Assembly: GCF_902809815.1 (NCBI RefSeq)
Contig: NZ_CADDIL010000001.1
Coordinates: 212,123 to 276,122, forward strand
Direction: 5' to 3'
Origin: Spiroplasma endosymbiont of Danaus chrysippus
GTDB lineage: Bacteria; Bacillota_I; Bacilli_A; Mycoplasmatales; VBWQ01
DNA length: 64,000 nt
Shown here piece by piece: positions 1-10,253 of this stretch. Positions within the stretch are counted from its first letter, which is position 1, and each line of letters opens with the position of its first letter. Under the pieces are notes generated by a model that did no database searches, was not told the DNA's origin, and saw only the letters and a list, made by a program, of their open reading frames with translations. Made by a program: the position numbers and the translations under genes.

Positions 1-50
1 AGTAAGTTTTAAAGTTGACAAAATGCCTGCTTAATCATTAAATATTTTAA

Positions 51-75
51 AAGATTGCAATTGCAATCTTTTTTA
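51..75. terminator. Palindromic hairpin, probable terminator
   Basis: A 20-nt perfect palindrome (aagattgcaa/ttgcaatctt) is followed by a T run on the plus strand. It looks like an intrinsic terminator for whatever lies left of the window, and would also fold on the other strand. Confidence 0.6.
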
Positions 76-216
76 ATTTATATTCTTTTTTATCACTTAA
101 AAAATTTTATTAATTTATTAAAATTATAAAAATAATTTCAATTTAAGAATAATAATAAATAGCAGAAAATAATTTATATTTTTTAGAAAATTATCTAAAA
201 GGGGAGAAAACATTAT

Positions 217-276
217 ATGAAAAATATAAAAACATTATTACGATTAATGGCCGCTACTACTTTAACTTCATGTTAA
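217..276 (+). pseudogene. Stump of a lipoprotein gene (signal peptide only)
   Basis: A 19-codon ORF, MKNIKTLLRLMAATTLTSC then TAA, sits behind a good ribosome site (ggggag, 8-10 nt before ATG). It has the basic start, hydrophobic core and final Cys of a mollicute lipoprotein leader, but stops directly after the Cys. The bases that follow belong to the 3' part of the ankyrin gene on the opposite strand. It therefore looks like the 5' end of a lipoprotein or adhesin gene whose body was lost at a recombination junction near 262-277. Transcription is possible, but a functional product is unlikely. Confidence 0.5.
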
Positions 277-1245
277 AGCACTATCACCATTAGCATCTAA
301 ATGATTAATATCTACACCATTTTTTATTAAAGTTTTAACTACATCTAGGTGTCCTTCTTTGGCTGCTCATATTAGAGCATTATTACCATATTTTGTTTTA
401 TGATTAATAATATCACTATTTTTTGTTAATAAAGCGTTAACTATTTCTGTGTGTCCGTTTCTGGCAGCTCATATTAAGGCATTTTCACCAGCATTATTTT
501 CGCGATTAATATTAATATCATTCTTTATTAAAATTTTTACTATATTTAAGTCTCCATTTTTAGCTACTATTATTAAAGCAGTATTATTAAATTTAAGTTT
601 TATGTAGAATTACATCAGAGTTTATTTTAATTAAAGTATCAACTATTTCCAAATAACCTTTTCTGGCGGCTATTATTAAAGCAGAGTTACCAAGGTTGTT
701 TACATGATTATTAACGCGTCATTATCTTTTGTTATTAAAACTTTAACTGTTTCTGTGTGTCCGTTTCTGGCAGCTAATATTAGAGCAGTATCACCAAATA
801 TATTTGTATCATTAATATAAGCACCATTTTTTAATAAAGTTTTAATTGTATTTACATGCCCATTTTGTGTTGCTGATATTAGAGCAGTATTACTAATTCA
901 ATTTTTGTGATTAATAATCTTACTATTTGTTTCTAATAAAGTGTTAACTACTTCTGTGTGTCCATTTTTAGCAGCCATTCTTAAAGCATCATCACCAAAA
1001 TCATTTATATGGTTAATATTAGTGTTATTTTTTAATAAAGTTTGAATAATTTTTAAATTACCATGTTCAGCAGCTATTGTTAATGGACTATTACGATGTT
1101 CATCTACATAATTAACATCAGCGTTATTTTTTAATAAAGTTTGGGTCAATTCCAAATCATCATGTTTAGCGGCTTTAATTAATTTTTCATTTTTATTAAT
1201 ATTTATAGTTGTATTTAATTTAGATATTTCTTTTAAATTAGACAT
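262..1245 (-). pseudogene. Ankyrin-repeat protein, frameshifted and 3'-truncated
   Basis: Read with TGA as Trp, this minus-strand frame encodes about nine consecutive ankyrin repeats of roughly 33 aa. Each has cores such as 'ALIWAARNGHTEIVNALL' or 'ALRMAAKNGHTEVVNTLL'. The start at 1245 follows a clear AGGAG site. Two single-base shifts (about 715, one base too few; about 600, one too many) take repeats 5-6 out of frame and then restore it. The frame ends at 262 in the middle of a repeat, exactly where the lipoprotein stump begins. Ankyrin proteins of endosymbionts often act as host-interaction proteins, but nothing here shows a target. An unshifted ancestor would be about 330 aa or longer. 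Confidence 0.75.
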
Positions 1246-1267
1246 TTTTTTCTCCTATCAAATTAAA

Positions 1268-1333
1268 AAACCTATTTATTTTAAAACTAAAATAAATAGG
1301 TTAAAAACTTATATTAAGTTTGAAAAAATTATA
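1268..1333 (-). promoter_or_regulatory. Promoter-palindrome-hairpin leader of the ankyrin gene
   Basis: On the minus strand an extended -10 (TGCTATAAT, -10 hexamer at 1328-1333) is followed 6 nt later by a 17-nt palindrome, AAACTTAATATAAGTTT (1305-1321). Next come a second inverted repeat (1269-1302, AACCTATTTATT stem) with a T run, and then the ribosome site. The same order of parts precedes the gene at 5633 and recurs at 53646-53715. The palindrome sits where an operator or a 5' mRNA hairpin would act; the second hairpin resembles an attenuator. The function is inferred only. Confidence 0.5.
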
Positions 1334-1406
1334 GCATAAGATTTATTTCTATAGTAAATATAGATAATTGCTATTTAGAATTGCAAACTTTAAGATTAAT
1401 TAGCTG

Positions 1407-4118
1407 TTATAATCATTTTTTAAATACTTTAATATATCCCATTTTTATTAATTGACTTAGCACACAATAAGTCATGATTATTCCTAAAACAATTGGAATA
1501 TAGACTGGCGGTGGTCCTACCATATTCATTTGATGACCAATGTAAGTATAAGGTAAACTTAATGCAATGGTACAAATAACAATTGCCATTATATTTACTG
1601 GTCAAGTACCACGACTTTGAATAAAAGGAATTTTTTCAGTTCTAAACATTTGTACTATTAATGTTTGCGTTAATAAACCTTCAATAAATCATCCCGAGTT
1701 GAACATATTAATATTTTCTGCAGAAGCATTAGCAAAGACACCAAATCCAAATCCTAAAATTGCAAAAGTAGAGATATCAAAAATACTACTTATAGGTCCA
1801 TTAATAAAAGCAAATGGTAACATTCCTTTTGGATTTCAGCGTTGTGGTTTTAATAAAAATGATGGATCAACACGATCAAAGGCAATAGTAAATTGTGAAA
1901 TATCATATAATAAATTTTGAAATAATAATTGTACTGGTGACATTGGTGCAAAAGCAAATCATGCTGATGCTACTAGCACACTAAAGACATTACCAAAGTT
2001 AGAAGCAATCGTAATTTTAATATACTTTAAAATATTACCAAAAATGCGACGACCTTCAATAATCCCTTTTTCTAAAACTAATAATGATTTTTCTAATAAA
2101 ATGATATCTGATGCTTCTTTTGCAATATCAGTAGCATTATCAACAGAAATTCCAACATCAGCATTTCTTAATACTAAAGCATCATTAATACCATCACCCA
2201 TGAAACCAACAACGTGATCATTACTTTTTAAAGTTTGAATAATCTTTGCTTTTTGTAATGGGTTTAGTTTAACAAAAATATTATTATTTTCAACAATTCT
2301 TTTTAATTCATATTCAGTTAGGCCAGTTAATTGTTCACCAGAAATTAATCCTTTAATTTCTAGATTAACACGATTACAAATTGCTCTTGTTACTAATTCA
2401 TTATCACCAGTTAATATTTTAAGATCAACACCATGTGTTTTTAGCAATTTGATCATTTTTGTTGCTGTAGGTTTTGGTGTATCAAGAAAAGTTACAAAAC
2501 CAAGAAAAATTAAATTTTTTTCGTTTGTTTCATTATATTTATCATTAGTAAGATTTGTATCTTCATATGAGACACCTAAGACACGTAATCCTTGTTCATT
2601 TAATTTTGTTATTTTTTTATTAATCATTTTCATTAAATCAGAATTTAATGGTATTACTTTATCTTGATAAACTATACGATTACATGTATTAATAACTTCT
2701 TCAATTGCACCTTTACAAATTAATTTTTTATTATTTAATTTATCTTCTAAAACAACTGTTAATTTACGACGATTAAAATCAAAAGGAATTTCATCAATTT
2801 TTTGATAATAATTACTTATATTTTTTAATTTATTTTTTTCTCCAAATTCAAGTATTGAATTATCCATTGGATTTTTTATTCCTGTTTGAAAATAACTATT
2901 TAAATAAATAAACTTAATTAAATCATTATTTGTTTTATTGTCCAATGTTATATGGTTGACTACTTCAATATTATCATTAGTTAAAGTTCCTGTTTTATCA
3001 GTACATAAAATATCAATTGCACCTAAATTTTGAATAGCAGCTAGTTGTTTAACAACTACTTTTTGTTTACTCATTTTACTAGAACCTCGTGCTAGATTAG
3101 AGGTAACAATCATTGGTAGCATTTCAGGAGTCAAACCAACAGCAACCGAAATTGAAAAAATAAATGCTGCAGGTCAATCATTTTTTAAAAGGCCATTGAT
3201 AATTAACACAATGGGTACCATTACTAGCATAAAGCAAATTAACATTAAAGTAACGCGTTTAATTCCTTTGGAAAAACTGCTTAATGGACGTTGTTTATTT
3301 ATTGTATCAGCAATAGTAGCGAAGTAAGTGTTAGTAGCTGTTGCTATAACAATAGCAATTGCACTTCCAGAAACAACACTTGTTCCCATAAAACAAATAT
3401 TTTGTAAATCAAATAAGTTTTGATATGCAGGATCGTTAATAGCGTGTTTTTCAGTAGGTAGTGATTCTCCTGTTAATGATGATTGATTAATAAATAAATC
3501 GTTGCTTAATAAAATTTTTAAATCAGCAGGAATTAAATCACCAGCTGATAAATAAATTAAATCACCAGGTAACAATTCATTAACATTTATTTCTTGTGCT
3601 TGTTTAATTATTTTAATTGAGTTTTCTTTAGTAATTTGATTAATGTTTATATTACGAATAACAGTAGTTGTATTTTTGACCAAAATTGTTAAATGTTTAG
3701 TAATAAAAAAAGCTCGTATTGATTGAATGTAAATTAGGGTTCCACTTAATAAAATCATAGTTCCAACAATAATAGCGGCAACCAATGAATAAATTGAAGT
3801 ATCATTTGTTGTAAAATATGAGAATAAATTATAGATAGTAATAATTGCTAAATTTATATTGAATGGTCCAAAATATGCTTTTAAAAATTCTAAAATTCAA
3901 TTAAATTTTGTATTTTTTAAAGTATTAATACCATATTTTTTTCTTCTTATTTCAATTTGGTCTGTTTTAAGACCAAAATTATGTAAATCTAAATTTTTTA
4001 GTAATTGTTTTTGGTTAAATTGTGCAATTTGTTTAATATAATCACCATTTGTGTAAACTAATGGTTTTTTAAAACTAAATTGTAATTTAAAATAAATTTT
4101 GTCTAAAAAAATCTTCAT
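1407..4118 (-). CDS. mgtA: Magnesium-translocating P-type ATPase
   Basis: A 903-aa P-type ATPase of the MgtA/MgtB class, which imports Mg2+ across the membrane at the cost of ATP. The frame is unbroken with TGA as Trp, and the length matches the family (about 900 aa). Visible motifs are the TGES actuator loop (SLTGESLPTE), the phosphorylation site CTDKTGTLT, and the hinge GDGINDALVLRNADVGIS. After a membrane stretch comes the family-typical C-terminus with SPVQLLFQNLLYDISQ. The start at 4118 follows a strong AAGGAGG. A short upstream ORF (4188-4322) and a hairpin precede it, suggesting leader control. The substrate is inferred from family similarity. Confidence 0.9.
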
Positions 4119-4187
4119 AATTTCTTTACCTCCTTATTTTTCTTATTTTAAGACTTTTAAATAAGGATTTAGAAATTTATTAACACG

Positions 4188-4322
4188 CTAAAAAAATATT
4201 TTTTTAGTAAAAATACTAGGAGAATATTTGACTGAATCTTTATTTAAAAGTACACTTTTAAAATTACTAATTTTTAAATTAGTAATATTTTTATTATTAT
4301 AAATGGAATCGCTGTCAGTCAT
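4188..4322 (-). CDS. 44-aa upstream ORF in the mgtA leader
   Basis: This ORF begins MTDSDSIYNNKN and ends SIFTKKIFF before TAG. It lies 69 nt upstream of mgtA on the same strand, with an AGAGAG ribosome-site-like stretch 7-8 nt before its ATG. There is no TGA in it. Its 3' third overlaps an AT-rich inverted repeat (about 4188-4220). I know of no matching protein. In enterobacteria short leader peptides with acidic N-termini control mgtA by Mg2+-sensitive translation, and the D3/D5 here is reminiscent, but homology is not claimed. It could also be a chance ORF in AT-rich DNA. Confidence 0.4.
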   Translation of the reverse strand: MTDSDSIYNNKNITNLKISNFKSVLLNKDSVKYSPSIFTKKIFF

Positions 4323-4500
4323 GATATCACTCTCTTTTATCCTTTGACATTTTAACATGTTTTTCTTTAAAAAGATAACTTTTTTTAATTTATATAATTT
4401 TAGGAAAAAGATGATTACTATAAAATATTCAAATTTATTTTATGTTATTATTAATTAATGTTACGTGTTACTTTAATAATTAAAATAATAGGAGGTAAAC

Positions 4501-4701
4501 ATGAATACATTTGTAATAGTTGCTATTATTATAATAGATATTGCTATTATTAGTTTTATGTTATTATTTAAAATTATAAAATGACTTGCTATTTGTATTA
4601 TTGTTGGTGGTATCATTTTGGCTGCATTATTTTTTGGTTTTGGTATATGACCATTAGATAATATTCATTTTACTAATTTTATTAATATTAATAAAAATTA
4701 A
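4501..4701 (+). CDS. Small two-helix membrane protein
   Basis: A 66-aa protein that I do not recognise. It starts at an ATG behind an ideal AGGAGGT. Two hydrophobic segments (about residues 4-22 and 27-50) are separated by a short basic turn (KIIKW), and the polar tail is Asn-rich (HFTNFININ). It includes TGA-coded Trp, so it only appears intact under table 4. It is probably an integral membrane protein. It precedes engB by 69 nt on the same strand and may be cotranscribed. No function can be given. Confidence 0.65.
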
Positions 4702-4770
4702 AATAATAAATAATAATTAGTTTAAATTTTAACTATTGACTATAATATATTTTTGAATAAGAGGTAAAAA

Positions 4771-5385
4771 ATGGAACGAATTAAGCAAGCACAATTTTTA
4801 ACTAGTGCTATTAAAGAAGAACAATGGCCGCACGATGAAATTCCTGAATTTTGTTTTGTTGGTCGCAGTAATGTTGGTAAATCAACATTTTTAAATACAA
4901 TTTGTAATAATGGTAAGTTAGCTAGAGTTTCACAAACACCTGGTAAAACACAAATGCTAAATTTTTTTACAATTAATAATAATATTTGTCGCTTTGTTGA
5001 TGTTCCTGGCTATGGTTTTGCTAAAGTATCAAATGAAAAAAAAATCCAATTTGCGACAATGATCGATGAATATTTTCAGTCACGAAAAAATTTAAAAGCA
5101 GTTTTTTTATTATTAGATTTAAGACATGCACCCAGTAAAGATGATATTGATATGTTGGAATATTTACAACATTATCATTTAAAAATTCATTTAATTGCTA
5201 CTAAAGTTGATAAAGTGAAAAATAGTCAATTAGTAAAAAATAAAAAATTAATATTATCAACTTTAAAACTTAGCACTAATACTCCTATTATTTTATTTTC
5301 TAGTATTAGTAAACAAGGAATTGATTTAGTAATTAGTAAATTAGCAGATGATGTTAATACTGATGAAGTTGAAGTAGAAACTTAA
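4771..5385 (+). CDS. engB: Ribosome biogenesis GTPase EngB (YsxC/YihA)
   Basis: A 204-aa GTPase of the TrmE-Era-EngA-EngB superfamily that assists large ribosomal subunit assembly in the cytoplasm. Motifs in order: G1 GRSNVGKST (residues 31-39), the switch I region with the conserved TPGKTQ, G3 DVPGYG, G4 TKVDK and G5 SSISKQG. The length is normal for EngB. The start follows AAGAGGT and yields the family-typical N-terminus (FLTSA...). The C-terminal end is a short acidic tail. A stand-alone housekeeping gene between unrelated accessory genes. Confidence 0.95.
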   Translation: MERIKQAQFLTSAIKEEQWPHDEIPEFCFVGRSNVGKSTFLNTICNNGKLARVSQTPGKTQMLNFFTINNNICRFVDVPGYGFAKVSNEKKIQFATMIDEYFQSRKNLKAVFLLLDLRHAPSKDDIDMLEYLQHYHLKIHLIATKVDKVKNSQLVKNKKLILSTLKLSTNTPIILFSSISKQGIDLVISKLADDVNTDEVEVET

Positions 5386-5543
5386 TAGTATAATATTTGT
5401 TGTTATAAAAAAGATAAAAGTTGTTTAATATGTATATATTCTTATCTATTTTTTATTTATATTGATTATAAACCAGTATATCTATAAATTGTATATGATA
5501 GTTTGCAATTATTAAAAATATCAATATTCAGTATAGAATAGAA

Positions 5544-5606
5544 TATAATAATAATTAAACTTAATATAAGTTTTTAACTCATTATTTTGATAAAAATAAA
5601 TGAGTT
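5544..5606 (+). promoter_or_regulatory. Promoter-palindrome-hairpin leader of the 5633 gene
   Basis: A TATAAT at 5544-5549 is followed after 7 nt by the palindrome AAACTTAATATAAGTTT (5557-5573), identical to the one in front of the ankyrin gene. A hairpin (aactcatt...aatgagtt, 5576-5606) with a T run comes next. The ribosome site AAAGGAAG lies just downstream. This is the second copy of the module described at 1268-1333. Confidence 0.55.
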
Positions 5607-5632
5607 TTTATTTGAAAGGAAGATTAAAAGAA

Positions 5633-6133
5633 ATGCCTATAAAAAATGAAATTTTACAAAATCTTGAAGCAAAATCAGAAGAAAATGTAGAACAAAAACC
5701 TACAAAATGAAAAGAGTTTAAAACAAAACATCGAACAACCGCAAAAATTATAAAAGTGACTAAAGGTGTTGGTGCTGGTGGTGCCTTATATATTAATCCT
5801 ATTGCTCAAATGAGCGTTTTAGTTACTGCTACTGTTGCGGGTGGTGTTAGTGTTGTTAGTAACCGTTCTGAAGAACAATTAGAAACTGATATGATAACTG
5901 CTGGTGCTATTGGTGGGATTGTCAATGCTGTAATATTACCTGTTTGTATTCCTGTTGGTGCTGGTATTGGTGCTATTACTTTTGGCATAGATGCAGCAAA
6001 AAAATTTGATGAAAAACAAAGAAGACAAATTGAAGTTGACAATGATAAGTTTGCAGATAAAAAAACCGCTATAAATAATATAGATTCACAAATTGAAGTA
6101 AAAATAGAATCAAAGAAAATGGCCAGTTTATAA
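5633..6133 (+). CDS. Glycine-rich hydrophobic protein of unknown function
   Basis: A 166-aa protein that I do not recognise. A charged N-terminus (about residues 1-40, Lys/Glu-rich, with one TGA-coded Trp) precedes Gly/Ala/Val-rich hydrophobic stretches at about 43-75 and 88-120. These carry GxxxG-like spacing (GVGAGGALY, AGAIGGIV, PVGAGIGAITFG). The C-terminus is again charged. Such glycine-zipper segments can insert into or oligomerise in membranes, and some toxins and symbiont surface proteins have them. No signal peptide is visible. The start at 5633 is fixed by AAAGGAAG upstream. It shares its leader module with the ankyrin gene, which hints at coordinated expression of accessory factors. 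The function is unknown. Confidence 0.65.
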
Positions 6134-6162
6134 TTAATTTTTAGATTTAAGATAGTCTATGT

Positions 6163-6168
6163 TATAAT
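6163..6168 (+). promoter_or_regulatory. Candidate promoter upstream of a short terminated leader
   Basis: TATAAT preceded by TG-like bases (tgttataat), with a weak -35 (tttaga) 18 nt upstream. Transcription from here would meet the terminator at 6207-6245, giving an RNA of about 65-70 nt ahead of the metal ATPase. It may be a leader or small RNA, or a chance AT-rich match. Confidence 0.3.
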
Positions 6169-6206
6169 ATAAAAATATTACTTTTTAATTACTTTTTAAG
6201 GTAATA

Positions 6207-6245
6207 AATCCCCAATCATGTTATTGGGTATTTAGTTTTTTTATT
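6207..6245 (+). terminator. Intrinsic terminator
   Basis: The stem cccaat/attggg is followed by a long T run (tttagttttttt). It lies 75 nt past the stop of the 5633 gene and 100 nt before the metal ATPase start, so it ends the former or attenuates a leader of the latter. Confidence 0.7.
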
Positions 6246-6347
6246 ATTTTTTAACATTAAAATGTGTATAATTTATTTTTGTATATATTGTGTGTTAAAA
6301 AATAATAAAAAGATTAAAATATTAAAATTTGAGGAGATGAAGTTAAT

Positions 6348-8645
6348 ATGAATAATACAAGTGATATAAATGATAATTTTGTTATTAGTAGAGCAGTACT
6401 GTCAGATGTTTCATGTACCTCTTGTGCTAGTGTCATTGAAAGACATTTTACCAAAGAAGATGGTATTACTGTTAGTATCAATTTTGCTACTAAAAAAGCA
6501 CAATTTAGTTATGATCCTAAGTTTTGAAATGAAAAAAAAATTAAAAAAGCAATGGATCATTTAGGATATGAAATTTGTAAGTTTGAACCTGAGATTAAAG
6601 ATCTAAAAACGAGTCACCAAGTTGATATGAAAGATATTACAGATGATCATAGTAGTCATAGTCATAGTAGTGAACAACATCAATCTCATATGTCAGAACA
6701 ACATCGTAATCATCAACATAATGTTAAATTACGTGATTTAATTGAACTTATTATTGGTTGAATATTGTTACTACCATTATTATTAATTATGATACCTAAT
6801 ACTTCATTTTTTGATAGTTTACGTAATCCTTATATTCAACTTGCACTAGCACTTCCAATTCAATTTTATTTTGGTCGTAAATTTTATATTGGTATTTATC
6901 GAGAATTAATTAAACAAAAATGACCTGGTATGCATACTTTAGTAGCACTAGGAACAACAACGGCATTTATTTTTTCTATTTATTTAATGATAATTAATAA
7001 AACCGAACACTTATATTTTGAAGTTAGTGCTTCAATTATTATGATTGTTTTACTTGGTGATTTAATTAGTGCTATTGCACAGAAAAGGGCTACTAGTGGC
7101 TTAGAAAGTTTAATGTCATTAAAACCAAAATCAATCTTAAAATATGATTATAATACCAAAACAGAAACTTTTATTAATATTGAAGATGTACAATTAAATG
7201 ATATTTTAATTATTCGAAAAGGTGAAAATATTCCTACTGATGGTCAATTAATTAGTGAAGAAGCATTTATTAATGAATCAATGTTAACTGGTGAATCGCA
7301 AGTTATTACGAAACAAGTTAACCAAAATTTAATTGGTGGAACTAATAATGTTGGTGATAGTTTTAGGATGAAAGCAACTAAAATTGGTAAAGACACAGTA
7401 TTAGCAAGTATTATTAAGGCAGTTGAAGATGCACAATCTCAGAAACCAAAATTACAAAAATTGGCTGATAAAATTTCTGGGTGATTTACACCAACTGTTA
7501 TTTTAATTGCCATTTTAGTTTTTCTTATTCGTTATTTTGCAGTAGGTAATGGTGTGCAAGAATCATTAGAAATTGCAATTGCAACTTTAATAATTGCTTG
7601 TCCTTGTGCATTAGGGATTGCAACACCATTAGCAGTTGCTGTTGGAATTAATAAAGCAGCAAAAATAGGAATCATTTATAATAAGGCTAGTGCTTTTGAA
7701 AAAATTACTAAGATTGATACCATTTGTTTTGATAAAACAGGAACATTAACTACTGGTAATTTGGTTATTACTAAAATTTATGGTCAAGAAAAACATGTTA
7801 ATAAGGCAATTGCTATGGAAAAACATTCAACACATCCTTTGGCTTTAGCTTTTTCTTTATATGCTAATACTAATAATGTTGGACAATCATTGACAATTAC
7901 CGAAGTTAAAGAACAAATTGGTTTTGGTATTAAAGCAAAATATCAAACTGAAGAATTACAAATTTCATCACTTGAAAATTTACAAAAAGCAAAAATGCCA
8001 TTTAGTCCATTTCTAAAAACATTTGATTTTGAAACAGTTACTCCTAGCCAGAAAGTATTGGCATTGGCAATTAATAAAGTTGTTACTAATATTTTTATTT
8101 TAGAAGATGAATTACAAACAAATGCATTATTAACAATTGAAAAAGTTAAAAAACAGGGAATTGAGGTTATTTTAATTAGTGGTGATAATGAATCACAAAC
8201 ACTTGCTATTGCTAATCGCGTTGGGATAGAAACATACTTTGCTAATGTTACACCACAAGGTAAATCACAAATTGTTGCTGATTTACAAGCAAAAGGGAAA
8301 AAAGTAGCGTTTGTTGGTGATGGTATTAATGATGTTATTGCCTTAGAACAATCTGATTTAGCAATTGCAATGGGCTCTGGTAGTGATATTGCTAAAAAAA
8401 TTGGTGATATTACTATTCTTGATAATGATATTAGTATTGTTTATAAGGCTATTGTTTTAACTAAAAAAACTAAAAATAATATTTGAATAAATTTTATTTG
8501 AGCATTTAGTTATAATATTATCATTATTCCATTAGCTGCTGCCGGATTTATTATTCCACCGTTGGCTGCAATTGCGATGGCTCTTTCTGATATAACTGTT
8601 GTTGGAAATTCATTAATTTTTAAATGAAGAAAATATAAATATTAG
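6348..8645 (+). CDS. copA: Heavy-metal P1B-type ATPase, probably copper-exporting
   Basis: A 765-aa membrane pump that exports Cu+ or a related soft metal using ATP. An N-terminal heavy-metal domain carries CTSC (C23/C26). It is followed by a His-rich linker (about residues 100-122, many H and S), membrane helices, the TGES actuator loop, the intramembrane CPC (IIACPCALGIATP), DKTGT, the HP motif (KHSTHPLA) and GDGIND. The last helices contain the YN...P and MALSDITVVGNS signatures. Cu+ pumps usually have SS where this has SD, so the substrate is not certain. The start at 6348 follows GAGGAG. The frame is continuous only with TGA as Trp. Confidence 0.88.
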
Positions 8646-8674
8646 ATAATATATAAATTAATAATAATGAAAAG

Positions 8675-8830
8675 TTGATTAGAATTAATCAACTGATAAT
8701 TGATGATTATAAGAACAAACTTTCTCTATTAGTAAAAGAAAGAGAAAATAATGATTGAGAAACAATTAATTTAGAAGATATTGATAAACCATCTACAAGT
8801 CAAAATAAATGAAGTTTATCAAAAATATAA
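8675..8830 (+). CDS. Possible small gene or gene remnant
   Basis: An open frame of about 51 codons (TTG or upstream ATT start, TAA at 8828). It encodes a polar sequence with YKNKLSLLVKERENNDWETI and two TGA-coded Trp. The protein-like composition and Trp codons suggest real coding ancestry, but there is no good ribosome site. It is not recognised, and could be the end of a gene lost upstream. Confidence 0.3.
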
Positions 8831-9121
8831 AAAAAGTTACCTTTCTCTATAACCCTACTAGGTAAGTGTTTTGATTATACTGTATCATTAATGATTTGTA
8901 TAGATATTTTAGAATAATTATTTTTCTTTTTAATTTTGCTATTTTTTATATTTGATTTTTGTTAGAAAGTAAGTAATTAAAAAGTTTTATATTTATTTTC
9001 ATAAAATTTATATTGTATATTTAATTATGTCATGTTATTATTTCTTGTATGTTAAGATTAAAAATTAACATAAAAATACACAATCCTAAATATTTTAAGA
9101 ATTGTGTATAATTAATTATAT

Positions 9122-10253
9122 GGTGGTTAGCCCTAAATACTGGACCACTTTTGGATAGACAGTTTTAAATTTTTATTTGTGAAATTGGTGGTTTTAGAAA
9201 TTTAGAATGTATTCTTTCGTAATTATAAAACATAATATATTGGTTTACATCATTTATAGCTTCATTGAGAGAAAAATATTGATTTGAACCTTTAGGTAGT
9301 CATTCTTGAGATAAATGAGAAAATCAGTTTTCAGATATTACATTGCCACCAATATCATAAGGTTGTTTTTTGCTTAAAATTATTTGCTTATCAGCAGCTC
9401 AATTTGTGATGTCTTGACAATAAAATTCGTTGGCGTTATCTGAGTGTAAAATAACGTTTTTTACTTGGTTTCAAGAGAATTGTTGATTTATTTTTTCAAG
9501 TGCAGGAAGAATTAAATCTTGATAGGATTTGTTTGAACATGTATTATAGCTTACAATATTATTTGAATAAAAATCAATAATTACAAAAAGATATAATCAA
9601 CCTTCTTTAGTATTTATTTGTTTAGTGTCCATTGATCAAATTTGATTTGAAGAGGTTGTACTTTTATAATCTTTGTTTACTTTATCCATTGTAGGTATTC
9701 ACTTATTTGGATTTTTTTTGTTTTTAGGATAGTTATTTTTAGTTTGTTTTAATCCTTGAAGATTGTGATCTTTCATAATTTTTCGCATTTGTTTTGTTGA
9801 TAATTCTAGATTTAAAATAATATGTTTGTATTGTTTTAATCATTCTTTAAATGCTGAAAAAATTCGTAAATAGCCATAAATTTGTCCTTTTCTTGTAAAA
9901 TGAAATTCAAGTAAAAGTTGGCATAATTCTTGATATTTATGTGTACAATTACTAATTTGATTTTTTTCTTTTTTAATAGGGTTTTGTTTGTTTTTTACAA
10001 AATAATATGTTGATCGGTTTAGTTGAAGATGTTGGCAAAGATATCTAATTGAATATTGGTTTTTGCTATCATCAATAATTTGAATTTTTTGTTTGATATT
10101 TAACTTGTTAATTACTAATGCTATTTGTTTAATTTTATCCATTATTAAAAATCCTTTCATGTCAAAATTAGTGTTAATTGTATAACACAATTGTTTTTCG
10201 AATACATTCAAGTTTTTTTTAAATTAATCGTCTAGTAAAAAGGGCTAAGTAGC
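9122..10253 (-). mobile_element. IS3-family insertion sequence, copy A
   Basis: 1132 bp. The ends are imperfect inverted repeats GGTGGTTAGCCC (left) and GCTACTTAGCCC (right end, complemented), extending with TACTxGAC. It carries one transposase gene. The transposase-start end is followed by extra copies of the heptamer AAGTAGC, four in total here (10247-10274). No flanking target duplication is obvious. It faces copy B in inverted orientation with 315 bp between them. About 290 bp to its left (8831-9121) hold no gene I can see, only a weak inverted repeat at about 9083-9113. Confidence 0.85.
9165..10142 (-). CDS. IS3-family transposase (copy A)
   Basis: A 325-aa DDE transposase, counted from the ATG at 10142, which follows GAAAGGA; an in-frame ATG lies 69 nt further upstream. 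The N-terminal helix-turn-helix region (about 1-50) is followed by an rve/integrase core. D172 (WSMDTK), D235 (LHSDNAN) and E271 (ISENWF) give the DD(35)E spacing typical of IS3 elements. Unlike classical IS3 members there is no separate orfA and no frameshift. Many Trp are TGA, so it is functional only under table 4. It appears intact. Confidence 0.88.

Noticed and set aside
1..50. Possible gene end at the left edge
   Set aside because: Only a few codons would be visible, so nothing can be supported.
601..616. Shared string tgtagaattacat at about 603 and 13088
   Set aside because: A 13-mer match in DNA this AT-rich is expected by chance; the contexts are unrelated.
1699..1920. Plus-strand ORF opposite the Mg ATPase
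   Set aside because: It is an antisense shadow of the conserved minus-strand coding sequence.
4130..4380. M-box (ykoK) magnesium riboswitch upstream of mgtA
   Set aside because: No conserved M-box core bases could be found; the region is an AT-rich short ORF and a simple hairpin.
9083..9113. Inverted repeat tacacaat...attgtgta left of IS copy A
   Set aside because: Short stem with mismatches, no T run and no adjacent gene; kept only as a mention.
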